64,000 bases of DNA, from assembly GCF_008180615.1 (NCBI RefSeq), contig NZ_VTEH01000002.1, forward strand, positions 188,076-252,075. The letters run 5' to 3'. Below, piece after piece: positions 56,456-64,000 of this stretch (positions within the stretch are counted from its first letter, which is position 1; every line of letters begins with the position of its first letter). The translations under genes and the position numbers were made by a program. The notes under the pieces were generated by a model, which was given only the letters and a program-made list of their open reading frames with translations, had not been told where the DNA came from and searched no databases. This DNA is from Rossellomorea vietnamensis (GTDB lineage: Bacteria > Bacillota > Bacilli > Bacillales > Bacillaceae_B).

Positions 56456-56761
56456 ATGCCCGTTTTAGTATTTTTAATCATTCTTTCATTTTCTTTTTAT
56501 TTTTACTATAAAGTTAAATCCGTAAGAAGCAGCAGATTCATCGAGAAAAAATGGCTTTCAGGTAAATCCAGCATCGCTCTGGGACTTTTTGTCGCCTTTT
56601 TCGGAATCAATCAGCTGTTTCTATTCCAAACCACTTTCACCTATATCATCGCTGCACTGTTTATCCTGATCGGGTTGGGGAGTGCCTGGATGGGCTGGAA
56701 AGTATACAAGCATTTTCTGCCTCAGGCTGTGAAGGAAGCACAGGAACTGGACAACCAGTAA
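56456..56761 (+). CDS. ytpI: YtpI-like membrane protein
   Basis: 101 residues, three membrane helices (about 2-20, 37-55, 62-80), ending EAQELDNQ. Small conserved Bacillus membrane protein of unknown function found next to nrnA and ytoI. GGAGG before ATG 56456. Confidence 0.87.
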   Translation: MPVLVFLIILSFSFYFYYKVKSVRSSRFIEKKWLSGKSSIALGLFVAFFGINQLFLFQTTFTYIIAALFILIGLGSAWMGWKVYKHFLPQAVKEAQELDNQ

Positions 56762-56765
56762 CGGC

Positions 56766-56803
56766 TATTAAAACCTGCATTCAAATGAATGCAGGTTTTT
56801 TTA
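56766..56803 (+). terminator. Terminator of ytpI
   Basis: AACCTGCATTC and GAATGCAGGTT arms around AAAT, followed by TTTTT. Confidence 0.92.
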
Positions 56804-56841
56804 TCGCTTAGGTTTTGGGTGAAGTAAGATTGCCTGCCGGG

Positions 56842-56986
56842 CCTGTTCAGGGCGCTTGGGCTTTTGATCCGGCCAGCTTCAGCCCCTAGTCCCTCGGGAT
56901 CAAATAACCCCAAGAGAATAAAAAGAAGACCGCCTTTTTTCTCTTGAGAACATTTGCCTGCCGGGCCTGTTCAAGGCGCTTTCGCT
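56842..56986 (-). repeat. AAGCGGAAGC-family dispersed element, reverse orientation
   Basis: On the minus strand: AGCGAAAGCGCC, AACAGGCCCGGCAGGCAAATG, CTCAAGAGAA with TTCTCTTGGGG as hairpin, and GGTTATTTGATCCCGAGGG followed by GGCTGAAGCTGG. Same family as the elements at 37.5 and 46.4 kb. Lies between ytpI and ytoI. Confidence 0.85.
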
Positions 56987-56993
56987 CTTGTAA

Positions 56994-58313
56994 TTAATGT
57001 TTATCTATCAGCTGACAGATCATCATGGCTTTTCCTACTAAAACCGTTTCATGGTAGACTTCCACGTCGACTTTTCCGAACTTACGCCCTACATCAAGTA
57101 CTTTTGGTCGGATGTCTATCACACTTTCCATTTGAATGGGCCTGATGAAATACACGGTCATATTTTCAACAACCAGATCCCCTTTTTTGTAGTACTTTAA
57201 CGCCCTGTTGGCTGCTTCTGTCACTAGGGTTGTAAATACGCCATAGGACATGGTTCCAAGTCCGTTGGTCATTTGCGGTGTGACTGGGAATTGGTAGCTT
57301 GCCTCAGCGGAATCCTTCGTATCGGAAGTTGTCATATTGCTCGTAATGTTGTCATCAATTGTTTCCCCGACCTGCGGCTGGCGCTGGATCATTTGCATTG
57401 CTTTTAAAACATCCTGGCGGCTGATGATTCCCTGCAGCCTGTTTTGGTCGTCAACCACCGGAAGGACTTCGATGCCTTCCCAGATCATCATGTGGGCTGC
57501 AGAAGCCACGCTGGTATTTGCTCTGACGGTTATAGGCTTTTTCGTCATGACCTTCTCAATGGCAACACTCTTCTCCTGGCCCATCACGTCTTTGGATGTC
57601 GCCATACCCAGCACCTTCCTGTTCCGGTCAATGACAGGAAAACGGCTGTGGAAGGTGGATTGATTTTTTTCATACCAATCTTCCAAAGTATCACCAACTT
57701 GTAAAAAAGCCGTCTGATCTTCTGCAGTCAAAATATCTTCCACCAATACGATATCCTTCTTGATCAGCTGGTCATAAATCGCACGGTTAATCATAGCAGC
57801 AACAGTAAAAGTATCATAACTCGTCGAAATAACAGGCAATTCAAGCTCATCTGCAAGTCGTTTGACACTTTCCTCAGTATCAAATCCTCCTGTGATCAAC
57901 ACAGCGGCGCCAGCTTTCAAGGCAAGCTCATGCGCCTTTGTCCGGTTACCGACAATCAGCAGGTTCCCAGCTTCTGTGTAACGCATCATAGCCTCAAGCT
58001 TCATCGCACCAATGACGAATTTATTGAGCATCTTATGAAGCCCAGTTCTCCCGCCAAGAACTTGTCCATCAATAATGTTCACCACTTCTGCAAAAGTCAG
58101 CTTTTCAATGTTCTCTTTTTTCTTTCTTTCAATCCGGATGGTCCCGACTCTTTCAATAGTACTTACATATCCTTTTGTCTCAGCATCCTTGATCGCCCTG
58201 TATGCCGTACCTTCACTGACACTTAAGGCCTTGGCGATCTGTCTCACGGATATTTTTTCTCCAATGGGGAGTGTATCAATATACTCGATTATTTGCTCAT
58301 GTTTAGTTGCCAA
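56994..58313 (-). CDS. ytoI: YtoI: DRTGG, CBS and hotdog domain protein
   Basis: 439 residues. N-terminal winged helix (EKISVRQIAKALSVSEGTAYRAIKDAETKGYVST), DRTGG domain (about 75-180), two CBS repeats (about 195-310) and a C-terminal MaoC/hotdog thioesterase-like domain (MSYGVFTTLVTEAANRAL). CBS pairs often bind adenosine nucleotides; hotdog substrate unknown. The start is TTG 58313 (ATKHEQIIEYIDTLP) with AGAAGGGTGA 5-6 bases ahead, matching the B. subtilis N-terminus; GTG 58322 is less likely. Confidence 0.88.
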   Translation of the reverse strand: MATKHEQIIEYIDTLPIGEKISVRQIAKALSVSEGTAYRAIKDAETKGYVSTIERVGTIRIERKKKENIEKLTFAEVVNIIDGQVLGGRTGLHKMLNKFVIGAMKLEAMMRYTEAGNLLIVGNRTKAHELALKAGAAVLITGGFDTEESVKRLADELELPVISTSYDTFTVAAMINRAIYDQLIKKDIVLVEDILTAEDQTAFLQVGDTLEDWYEKNQSTFHSRFPVIDRNRKVLGMATSKDVMGQEKSVAIEKVMTKKPITVRANTSVASAAHMMIWEGIEVLPVVDDQNRLQGIISRQDVLKAMQMIQRQPQVGETIDDNITSNMTTSDTKDSAEASYQFPVTPQMTNGLGTMSYGVFTTLVTEAANRALKYYKKGDLVVENMTVYFIRPIQMESVIDIRPKVLDVGRKFGKVDVEVYHETVLVGKAMMICQLIDKH

Positions 58314-58396
58314 GCTTTTCACCCTTCTTATAGTGCCTGAAATAGTATCTTAATTATAAAGTGAAAAGCTTGGTGTTTCAATTTTCTCCTGAATGT

Positions 58397-58642
58397 TCAG
58401 CCAAAAGAACGAACCTTTCTGACCTCTTTCTTCTTTTTCAATTGCTTTCCTTGCTGCTTCACTGTCCGCGGGGCAAAGAGCATTCCCGATAAATTACCTG
58501 CTATTACAATGGCTGCAAAAGCGAGCCAGCTGATGGCGAACCAACCTGACAACCCTTCTGCAAATACATTTAATCGGGGAACGGCATAATAGAGCATCAT
58601 CCCGGCCAGCAACAAACAAATCAAATAACGCTGCTTTTTCAT
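58397..58642 (-). CDS. Small two-helix membrane protein
   Basis: 81 residues, two membrane helices (about 6-22 and 32-52), then a Lys-rich basic C-terminal tail (KQQGKQLKKKKEVRKV). Family not recognised with confidence. ATG 58642 has AAAGGAGGAAGTAT ahead; the frame to 58723 is rejected. Upstream of ytoI, same strand, 83 bases apart. Confidence 0.65.
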   Translation of the reverse strand: MKKQRYLICLLLAGMMLYYAVPRLNVFAEGLSGWFAISWLAFAAIVIAGNLSGMLFAPRTVKQQGKQLKKKKEVRKVRSFG

Positions 58643-58750
58643 ATACTTCCTCCTTTTACTAGCATGTTTAATATGTATGCGGGACAATCCCTTCTCATTA
58701 TTTTTTCTTTGTGGAGGTATCACTTTAAGCCATGGCAGGTTCCCTCTTTT

Positions 58751-58868
58751 GTGCCTGTCTCAATCCCTCTTTTTGAGCCTGGCTCAGATTCCACCTTTTG
58801 AGCCTGGCTCAGATCTGCCTTTTCGAACCTGGCTCAGAATTTCCTTTTTGAGCCTGGCTCAGATACAC
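58751..58868. repeat. Array 8, 25-bp period, about five units
   Basis: GAGCCT (or variants) recur at about 58751, 58775, 58800, 58825 and 58850, each unit reading TTTTGAGCCTGGCTCAGA. AGCCTGGCT is an imperfect palindrome. The period is about half that of the other arrays. Confidence 0.88.
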
Positions 58869-58875
58869 CAAAATA

Positions 58876-58915
58876 CAAAAAAAACACTGACCCGTTAAAG
58901 GATCAGCGTTCTTCC
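58876..58915 (-). terminator. Terminator of ytkL
   Basis: AACGCTGATCC and GGGTCAGTGTT arms around TTTAAC, with a T run on the minus strand. Confidence 0.85.
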
Positions 58916-58921
58916 TAATAA

Positions 58922-59602
58922 TTATAGCTCAATGGCATCCCCAGCAGTCATGACTTTTCCTTCTTGTCCTTTCAACATGGAAACAAATTTTTCAGGATCC
59001 TGTTTGATTGGCGGGAATGTGTTGTAATGAATCGGAACAACTGTTTTAGCGTTTATAAATTCTGCTGCCAGAACGGCATCATCCGGTCCCATTGTGAAGT
59101 TGTCTCCGATTGGAAGGAAGGCAAGATCAATGGTGTTTCGCATACCTATCAGCTTCATATCGGAGAAAAGGGCCGTATCTCCAGCATGGTAGATTGTTTT
59201 CCCTTCTGCCGTAAGCAGGATTCCAGCCGGCATTCCTGTATAAATGATCTGTTTGTCTTCTGTTTCATAGGAAGATCCGTGAAATGCCTGCGTCAGCTTC
59301 ACTCTTCCGAATTCGAAGTCATACCCTCCCCCGATATGCAGCGGATGGGTATTCACTCCCTGCCAGCCTATGTATGTAGCCAGTTCAAACGGAGCCACTA
59401 CAAGGGCGTCATTTTTCTTCGCCAGCTCGACTGTGTCGCCGACGTGGTCATTATGACCGTGGGTAAGCAGAATGACATCAGGCTTTTCATTTTCCACTTT
59501 CAAGTCAGTGAGTTCGTTACCGCTGATAAACGGATCGATCAGAATCGTATGATTTTCTGTGACTACTTTAACAACTGAATGTCCATGATAAGAAATTTTC
59601 AT
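58922..59602 (-). CDS. ytkL: Metal-dependent hydrolase YtkL (UPF0173)
   Basis: 226 residues, metallo-beta-lactamase fold. [10 protein letters not shown] (about 47-56) is the two-metal HxHxDH motif, GDTALF and HYNTFPPI give further ligands. UPF0173 has no proven substrate. GGAGGG before ATG 59602. Conserved position in Bacillus; here beside ald rather than the usual neighbours. Confidence 0.9.
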   Translation of the reverse strand: MKISYHGHSVVKVVTENHTILIDPFISGNELTDLKVENEKPDVILLTHGHNDHVGDTVELAKKNDALVVAPFELATYIGWQGVNTHPLHIGGGYDFEFGRVKLTQAFHGSSYETEDKQIIYTGMPAGILLTAEGKTIYHAGDTALFSDMKLIGMRNTIDLAFLPIGDNFTMGPDDAVLAAEFINAKTVVPIHYNTFPPIKQDPEKFVSMLKGQEGKVMTAGDAIEL

Positions 59603-59804
59603 TTAATAGCCCTCCTGTAAAATAGTTTGCTGTGCTGCCAGTGGATTCTGCCAGATAAATAGTCATCTGATTTTCTGTCTGGCCAAATCTCCATTAAGCA
59701 TAGCTTCTACAATACTTAGTTCTTGATTGACAGCCCATATCCTTCTTCCACCCTCCCTTCTTTTTTACCCTGTATTCTCATCTTTTAAAAGTAAATGAAA
59801 TAGA

Positions 59805-60000
59805 GGGAAAAACTCCCCTTAATTAATGGATAGTACTGAAAAACAGCTTAAATAGAGGGTGAATTTCCCCTTATTTGATTTAAAAGACTAAAAAATAGAT
59901 AATTCAACCTTGAATAAGGGGAAATTCTCCCCTTATTCACCAGCAAAATGTGCTCATAGCATTAGTTAACGGTAAAATCTCCCCTTATTTTCTCCTGGTT
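59805..60000. repeat. Array 7b, related to array 7a
   Basis: CCCCTTA recurs at 59815, 59867, 59929 and 59981: steps of 52, 62 and 52 bp. Units carry GGGGAAATTCTCCCCTT palindromes and match array 7a at 5.2-5.7 kb unit by unit, including AGTACTGAAAAACAGCTTAA and TTAACGGTAAAATCT segments. Confidence 0.9.
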
Positions 60001-60114
60001 ACTCCGCCCGCAAAATTGAACCGCCGCTCCCGCTTTTATGAAAAAGCTGATGATCACCGGCCGCCACATAGGTGTGCACTGAAGCGAAAACCATCTTTTT
60101 TTGCGAAAAATACC

Positions 60115-60152
60115 GAAAAAAAAGACTGTCCCATTTTCACGGGACAGCCTTC
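60115..60152 (-). terminator. Terminator of ald
   Basis: GGCTGTCCCGT and ATGGGACAGTC arms around GAAA, T run on the minus strand. Confidence 0.9.
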
Positions 60153-60159
60153 GTATTCA

Positions 60160-61278
60160 TTAAATTTGATCAAGCAGTGTTTTTGTATCAGAATAGTCAA
60201 GGTCATGAGCTTCTGCTACTGCTTTGTAGGTTACATATCCGTTCAATGTGTTGATTCCTTTTAGCAATGGTTCATTGCCAAGGCACGCTTCTTTGTAACC
60301 TTTGTTTGCAATTTGGATCGCGTAAGGAACCGTCACATTTGTAAGTGCGATTGTTGATGTACGAGGAACGGCACCAGGCATGTTCGCTACTGCATAATGA
60401 ACTACTCCGTGCTTCACGTAAGTCGGATCATCATGAGTCGTGATGCGGTCCGTTGTTTCAAAAATTCCTCCCTGGTCGATGGCGATATCCACCACAACAG
60501 AACCAGGCATCATGGATTTGATCATGTCTTCTGTTACAAGCTTCGGTGCTTTTGCCCCAGGGATCAACACAGCTCCGATAACAAGGTCAGATTCAGCTAC
60601 AGCTTTTTCGATATTCAGCGGATTGGACATCAATGTCTGGACATCGCTTCCGAAAATGTCGTCCAGCTGGCGCAGACGTTCAGGACTTAAATCGAGGATG
60701 GTTACTTGCGCACCAAGACCTACAGCCATTTTGGCAGCATTAGTTCCTGCTACACCGCCTCCGATAATTGTTACACGGCTTCGCATTACTCCTGGAACTC
60801 CTGATAGAAGGATTCCTTTGCCGCCATGAATTTTTTCAAGGAACTGGGCTCCGATTTGTGTAGCCATTCTTCCTGCGACTTCACTCATAGGCGTCAATAA
60901 TGGCAGCGTGCGGTTCGCTTCAACTGTTTCGTAAGCAATCCCGACTACTTTATTGTCAATTAGTGCTTTCGTTAATTCAGGCTCTGGAGCCAGATGTAAA
61001 TATGTAAATAGGATTAATCCTTCACGGAAATACGAATATTCGCTTGGCAGCGGTTCTTTTACCTTCATGACCATGTCCATGGACCATGCTTCAGATGCGC
61101 TTCCAACAATGTGACCTCCAGCGGCTTTATATTGTTCATCAGTAAAACCAGAGCCGAGGCCCGCCCCGGATTCAATATACACTTCATGGCCGAACTGGGT
61201 AAGGTTTACCACTCCTGCCGGTGTCATTGCCACTCGGTTTTCATTGTTTTTTATTTCAGTTGGTACTCCGATACGCAT
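60160..61278 (-). CDS. ald: Alanine dehydrogenase
   Basis: 372 residues. Interconverts alanine and pyruvate plus ammonia with NAD; supports growth on alanine and is important in sporulation. [21 protein letters not shown]-terminus, Rossmann [24 protein letters not shown] (Asp selects NAD), catalytic Lys in VKVKEPL and His in [15 protein letters not shown] before ATG 61278. Separate transcript. Confidence 0.96.
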   Translation of the reverse strand: MRIGVPTEIKNNENRVAMTPAGVVNLTQFGHEVYIESGAGLGSGFTDEQYKAAGGHIVGSASEAWSMDMVMKVKEPLPSEYSYFREGLILFTYLHLAPEPELTKALIDNKVVGIAYETVEANRTLPLLTPMSEVAGRMATQIGAQFLEKIHGGKGILLSGVPGVMRSRVTIIGGGVAGTNAAKMAVGLGAQVTILDLSPERLRQLDDIFGSDVQTLMSNPLNIEKAVAESDLVIGAVLIPGAKAPKLVTEDMIKSMMPGSVVVDIAIDQGGIFETTDRITTHDDPTYVKHGVVHYAVANMPGAVPRTSTIALTNVTVPYAIQIANKGYKEACLGNEPLLKGINTLNGYVTYKAVAEAHDLDYSDTKTLLDQI

Positions 61279-61367
61279 TAAAAAAACCTCCTCATTTCAA
61301 ATCCATATGTAAAACTTCTTAACTAATATAACACTATCATTCTTAAATTGCACAACAATTTTATAGG

Positions 61368-61387
61368 AAATGTAAGCATTTACATTT
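61368..61387. promoter_or_regulatory. Palindrome upstream of ald, candidate operator
   Basis: AAATGTAAGCATTTACATTT: perfect 8-bp arms around GCAT, 90-110 bases before the ald ATG. A regulator is not identified; AdeR is the known ald activator in B. subtilis, but I cannot say that it binds here. Confidence 0.5.
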
Positions 61388-61533
61388 AGACAGAAAAGCC
61401 TGAATTTTCCCTATCTATATACGGGTAATTCGTTCATGAAAAAACCTCTTGATAACAAGCCGCCGACTGTCTTCAGGATACTCATCTTTCTTTAAAAATG
61501 GCTGTTTCCTTATAGATTGTGGCTTTTTTAAAC

Positions 61534-61666
61534 AAAATGGATTTCCGCTCCATGCGGACGACTCCGCGGGGCGGGCGGTGAGCCTCCTCAGCTTCGCCTG
61601 CGGGGTCTCACCTGTCCCGCTAGTCCCGCAGGAGATCGTACGCCTTCCGCTTCAATCCTACTAAGT
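61534..61666 (+). repeat. GC-rich dispersed element, copy 5
   Basis: GATTTCCGCTCCATGCGGACGA through CCGCTTCAATCC, with the CGCGGGGCGGGCGGTGAG and CCTGTCCCGCTAGTCCCGCAGG blocks intact and the flanking GATTGTGGCTTTTTT related to other copies. Confidence 0.92.
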
Positions 61667-61804
61667 AAAGGGGGATAAAGGTAAAAGCACATTCAAAATC
61701 AGCAATTAGTTAGCAAACAACCTTTAGAATAGACTGTATTCGCATTTGATTGCTTTCTGCAGTCTAACTGGTTAGCCGCTCATTTCTTTTGGCTGTCAGA
61801 ATAG

Positions 61805-61826
61805 AATTACGTTTTCTTACGTAATT
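61805..61826. promoter_or_regulatory. Inverted repeat upstream of the permease gene
   Basis: AATTACG and CGTAATT 7-bp arms separated by 8 bases, about 166-187 bases upstream of the permease ATG. Possible operator; the regulator is not known. Confidence 0.4.
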
Positions 61827-61991
61827 AATATAAAATAGCAACAAAGTATACGAAAAGACCTTTTAAAATTAAACGACTTACCACTGCAGTTCCTTCATGC
61901 AATTTAAGTTATTAAACTTCAAGTCTTCACTTTTGCTCCGCTTCCTTTACAATAGAATAGAATTACTTCGAAGATAGAAGGAGTCCTCCAG

Positions 61992-63326
61992 ATGAAAAAA
62001 CCGATGATTGAAAGACTAGGATTAGAATCTGTCCCACAGCATTTAAAAACCACCACTTGGTTTGAATATTTCATCATTCAGCTTGCTTTCTCTGTTAATG
62101 CGGGGAACTTTCTGGTTCCTGCATTAGCTGTAATGGAAGGCGGGTTGTCCATGATATGGGCCATAGTCAGTACGCTACTTGGAGGGAGCATCGCGTTTTT
62201 GTTTGTCTCTCTCCTTTCTCTGCCAGGCGCAAGATACGGCCTGCCTGCCCAGTATGTCATTCGGTCCATGATTGGCACAAAGCTTTCAAGGCTGGTTGCA
62301 TCCCCTGTCCGGTCCCTCACTTCCTTGTATTGGTTCAGTGTTCAGACAATTGGCGGTACTTTGGTGGTCTTGTCACTTGTAAAAAAAGCGACTGGGCTCG
62401 ATCTTCCTCTGGTTCCGATTGCCATCTCACTCGCATTGATCATGACGATTCTGGCTTTAATTGGATTTGAAGCAGTCAAGAAGGCGACGAAGATGTTTAT
62501 GCCTTTCCTTTTGATCGGACAGGCAGCCATACTGGTCATCTTCATTACCACTGCAGCAGAAGGAATAGGAAGCAATGTCCTAGTTGCAGGAGGAGGTTTC
62601 TCCTTTGGCCCGTTTGTGTTCTTTGCCAGCCTGGCCTTTGTTCAATATGTATCCGGAGTAAGTGCTTCTTCAGATATAACACGATATGCTAAATCAGGAA
62701 AACAAGGGTTCTGGGGACTGTTCTCCGGTAATGTGTTCGGATTTTTCATGACAGCACTGCTGGGAACCTTCAGTGCCGCGCTATTTCAAAACTCCAATCC
62801 CTTTGTTGCCGCAACAGAACAAACCGGGTCGACTCTGCTGACCATCCTGATTGGAATCTGCGCTATGGTCTCAATGATATCGATCAATCTCAGTAATGCA
62901 TACACGGGTGGCTACAGTCTGCTTAACGCCGTCCCTTCACTGGGAAGAGTGAGAAGCGCACTAGCTTTCGGTGCAGCCGGAATCGTACTGAGCTGTTTTC
63001 CAGCACTTGTCGATAATGCGAAAGACTACATTTCCCTGCTCGGCGCGTTCGTCATTCCCCTCTCAGCAGTCATTGCGGCTGACTATCTGTATATCAAGAA
63101 AGCGAGGATAGCCGAGGAAGACCTCATAAAGATTGCTTCTGGTGCCTTTCAATACAATGTCAAAGCAGTCTATACACTGGCTGCTGCGCTGGTGATTTAC
63201 TTCTTGATTCCAGAAGAATGGTCGCCTGGGTTTATCAGCTTTTTGCTTACTTTTATGATGTATAGCTTTGTTTCGCATCAGTCTAATAAGAATACCGTGG
63301 AAGGCCAAAGCCGTCATGCTCTGTAA
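61992..63326 (+). CDS. NCS1 family purine/cytosine-type permease
   Basis: 444 residues, about twelve membrane helices. NCS1 features: WFEYFIIQLAFSVNAGNFLVPALAVMEGGLS at helix 1, VQYVSGVSASSDITRYAKSGKQGFWG, and SINLSNAYTGGYSLLNAVPS. Imports a nucleobase or related compound by cation symport; cytosine, hydroxymethylpyrimidine and allantoin are possible. AGAAGGAG before ATG 61992. Monocistronic, with a terminator just after it. Confidence 0.87.
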   Translation: MKKPMIERLGLESVPQHLKTTTWFEYFIIQLAFSVNAGNFLVPALAVMEGGLSMIWAIVSTLLGGSIAFLFVSLLSLPGARYGLPAQYVIRSMIGTKLSRLVASPVRSLTSLYWFSVQTIGGTLVVLSLVKKATGLDLPLVPIAISLALIMTILALIGFEAVKKATKMFMPFLLIGQAAILVIFITTAAEGIGSNVLVAGGGFSFGPFVFFASLAFVQYVSGVSASSDITRYAKSGKQGFWGLFSGNVFGFFMTALLGTFSAALFQNSNPFVAATEQTGSTLLTILIGICAMVSMISINLSNAYTGGYSLLNAVPSLGRVRSALAFGAAGIVLSCFPALVDNAKDYISLLGAFVIPLSAVIAADYLYIKKARIAEEDLIKIASGAFQYNVKAVYTLAAALVIYFLIPEEWSPGFISFLLTFMMYSFVSHQSNKNTVEGQSRHAL

Positions 63327-63343
63327 GCATGGCGGTTTTTTAC
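63308..63343 (+). terminator. Terminator of the permease gene
   Basis: CCGTCATGC and GCATGGCGG arms overlapping the stop codon, followed by TTTTTT. Confidence 0.85.
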
Positions 63344-63360
63344 CACTTTAGATTAAGAAG

Positions 63361-63628
63361 GAGAACATAATGGGAAGATTGCTTTTTTTGTTGCTTCCAA
63401 TATAGATAATATTGATGAAGCGGTAAAATTTACTGAAGCAGTGTTCCCGGGCTTTCCAGGGGAGTATTTATTAAAAATATTGGTTCAAAGCAATCCACCT
63501 ACAACCAGGACCTGTTTAATCGCTCATTGTCCATAAATATCGGCGGCGCAGAAAACACTCTTGAAGAGGAGTACAGAACGGCAGATATCCTGGCGGAGGT
63601 ACTTGCTGAGATCCATTCAGAGAACTAG
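63361..63628 (+). pseudogene. Frameshifted SpoIIP-like C-terminal fragment
   Basis: One frame reads KIAFFVASNIDNIDEAVKFT and EAVFPGFP; after a one-base shift near 63460-63468 the next frame gives GVFIKNIGSKQSTYNQDLF, NRSLSINIGGAENTLEEEYR and TADILAEVLAEIHSEN, stop at 63628. The YNQDL and INIGGAENTLEE segments match the C-terminal amidase part of SpoIIP (stage II sporulation protein P). The N-terminal two-thirds are missing. An AAGGAG and ATG 63370 remain but in the wrong frame, so the gene is inactive. Confidence 0.75.
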
Positions 63629-63635
63629 AAGTGCA

Positions 63636-63678
63636 GTGAAAATGCTGTCCAGAGTATCTATCGGGACAGCATTTTCTC
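63636..63678. terminator. Bidirectional hairpin after the SpoIIP-like remnant
   Basis: AAAATGCTGTCC and GGGACAGCATTTT arms, between the remnant and the convergent small gene. Confidence 0.85.
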
Positions 63679-63679
63679 A

Positions 63680-63838
63680 TTACTTCTTCTCTTCATCTTG
63701 AAGGCTGCTTGAACTAAGAGGTCCCGCCTCGCCATCATGAAGACCCGATTCATAGGAATCCATGATTTGAGCAGACGTTTGCTCTGCCGCTCTCTCATCA
63801 TAAAAACTTTGCTGTGTTACTCTGTTCTTTTTATCCAT
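63680..63838 (-). CDS. Small hydrophilic protein
   Basis: 52 residues starting MDKKNRVTQQSFYDERAAEQ and ending SLQDEEKK, no membrane segment. AAGGAGG about 10 bases before ATG 63838 argues that it is real. The pattern (Tyr, a run of Glu/Gln, then SYESGLHDG) recalls DUF4025/YozQ-type small proteins but this is only a resemblance. Confidence 0.6.
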   Translation of the reverse strand: MDKKNRVTQQSFYDERAAEQTSAQIMDSYESGLHDGEAGPLSSSSLQDEEKK

Positions 63839-63946
63839 GGTTTAATGTCCTCCTTAAACGGAAAAATAACTACTAATAGCTTTTGAAATTTTGTAACAGT
63901 TATTATAGGAAATATATAGTAAAATGAAGTTAAGGAGGGATGAGCC

Positions 63947-64000
63947 ATGACTTTGAAGTATAAAAACATACTTGTAGCAGTTGATGGATCTAAAGAAGCT
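63947..64000 (+). CDS. Universal stress protein (UspA family), start only
   Basis: First 18 codons, MTLKYKNILVAVDGSKEA, the classic UspA N-terminus with the beta strand and the G-S that binds ATP. AAGGAGGGATGAGCC precedes ATG 63947. Runs off the window. Beside ald as in several Bacillus. Confidence 0.85.
   Translation, partial: MTLKYKNILVAVDGSKEA

Overview
The window is chromosomal DNA from a low-to-moderate GC Bacillaceae (Bacillus sensu lato). Gene content and order match the B. subtilis ysdC-to-ytkL segment: ysdC, ysdB, ysdA, rplT-rpmI-infC, thrS, ytxC, dnaI, dnaB, nrdR, speD, gapB, coaE, ytaF, mutM, polA, phoR, phoP, mdh, icd, citZ, ytvI, fxsA, pyk, pfkA, accA, accD, malic enzyme, dnaE, ytrH, ytrI, nrnA, ytpI, ytoI, ytkL. 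Extras relative to that backbone include a dimeric dUTPase, hflK/hflC between polA and phoR, a MaoC hotdog protein, a secreted GH26 enzyme, alanine dehydrogenase next to ytkL, and an NCS1 permease. The species cannot be fixed from this sequence alone.

Layout. 1-7.8 kb: a tandem array, then ysdC, dUTPase, ysdB with a SigW promoter, a VTT membrane protein, ysdA, a secreted protein, and the infC-rpmI-rplT operon with its L20 leader and an AUU start. 7.3-15.7 kb: a YusW-like lipoprotein, thrS behind a T-box, ytxC, dnaI-dnaB (replication restart and loading) and nrdR. 16-25 kb: speD, gapB with a CcpN-type operator, coaE-ytaF-mutM-polA. 25-29.5 kb: hflK-hflC and phoP-phoR. 30-41 kb: MaoC protein, the TCA block citZ-icd-mdh, ytvI/fxsA, and glycolytic pfkA-pyk. 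41.7-50.5 kb: accD-accA, a GntR regulator, malic enzyme and dnaE. 50.5-59.6 kb: sporulation genes ytrH-ytrI, an inserted GH26 segment, nrnA, ytpI, ytoI, ytkL. 60-64 kb: ald, the permease, a broken spoIIP-like gene, a small gene, and the start of a universal stress protein.

The core genes are conventional: central carbon flow (pfkA, pyk, malic enzyme, citZ, icd, mdh, gapB), fatty acid entry (accAD), DNA replication and repair (dnaB, dnaI, dnaE, polA, mutM) and translation (infC, rpmI, rplT, thrS).

The unusual part is the DNA between genes. At least seven intergenic loci carry tandem arrays whose units differ completely or nearly so from locus to locus, yet whose period is always 52 or 53 bp, about five helical turns; an eighth array has a 25-bp period, about half of that. 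Two further dispersed repeat families are present: a GC-rich element of about 130-190 bp (five copies) and a hairpin-forming family with AAGCGGAAGCGGCC-type ends. The second family has inserted three times into a single copy of the first at 46.07-46.74 kb. One 52-bp array (54.78-55.15 kb) is separated from an outlying unit at 51.6 kb by a 3.1-kb segment bounded by inverted repeats that carries the GH26 gene and a decayed mrpC remnant. The constant period with variable sequence is the observation most worth following up.
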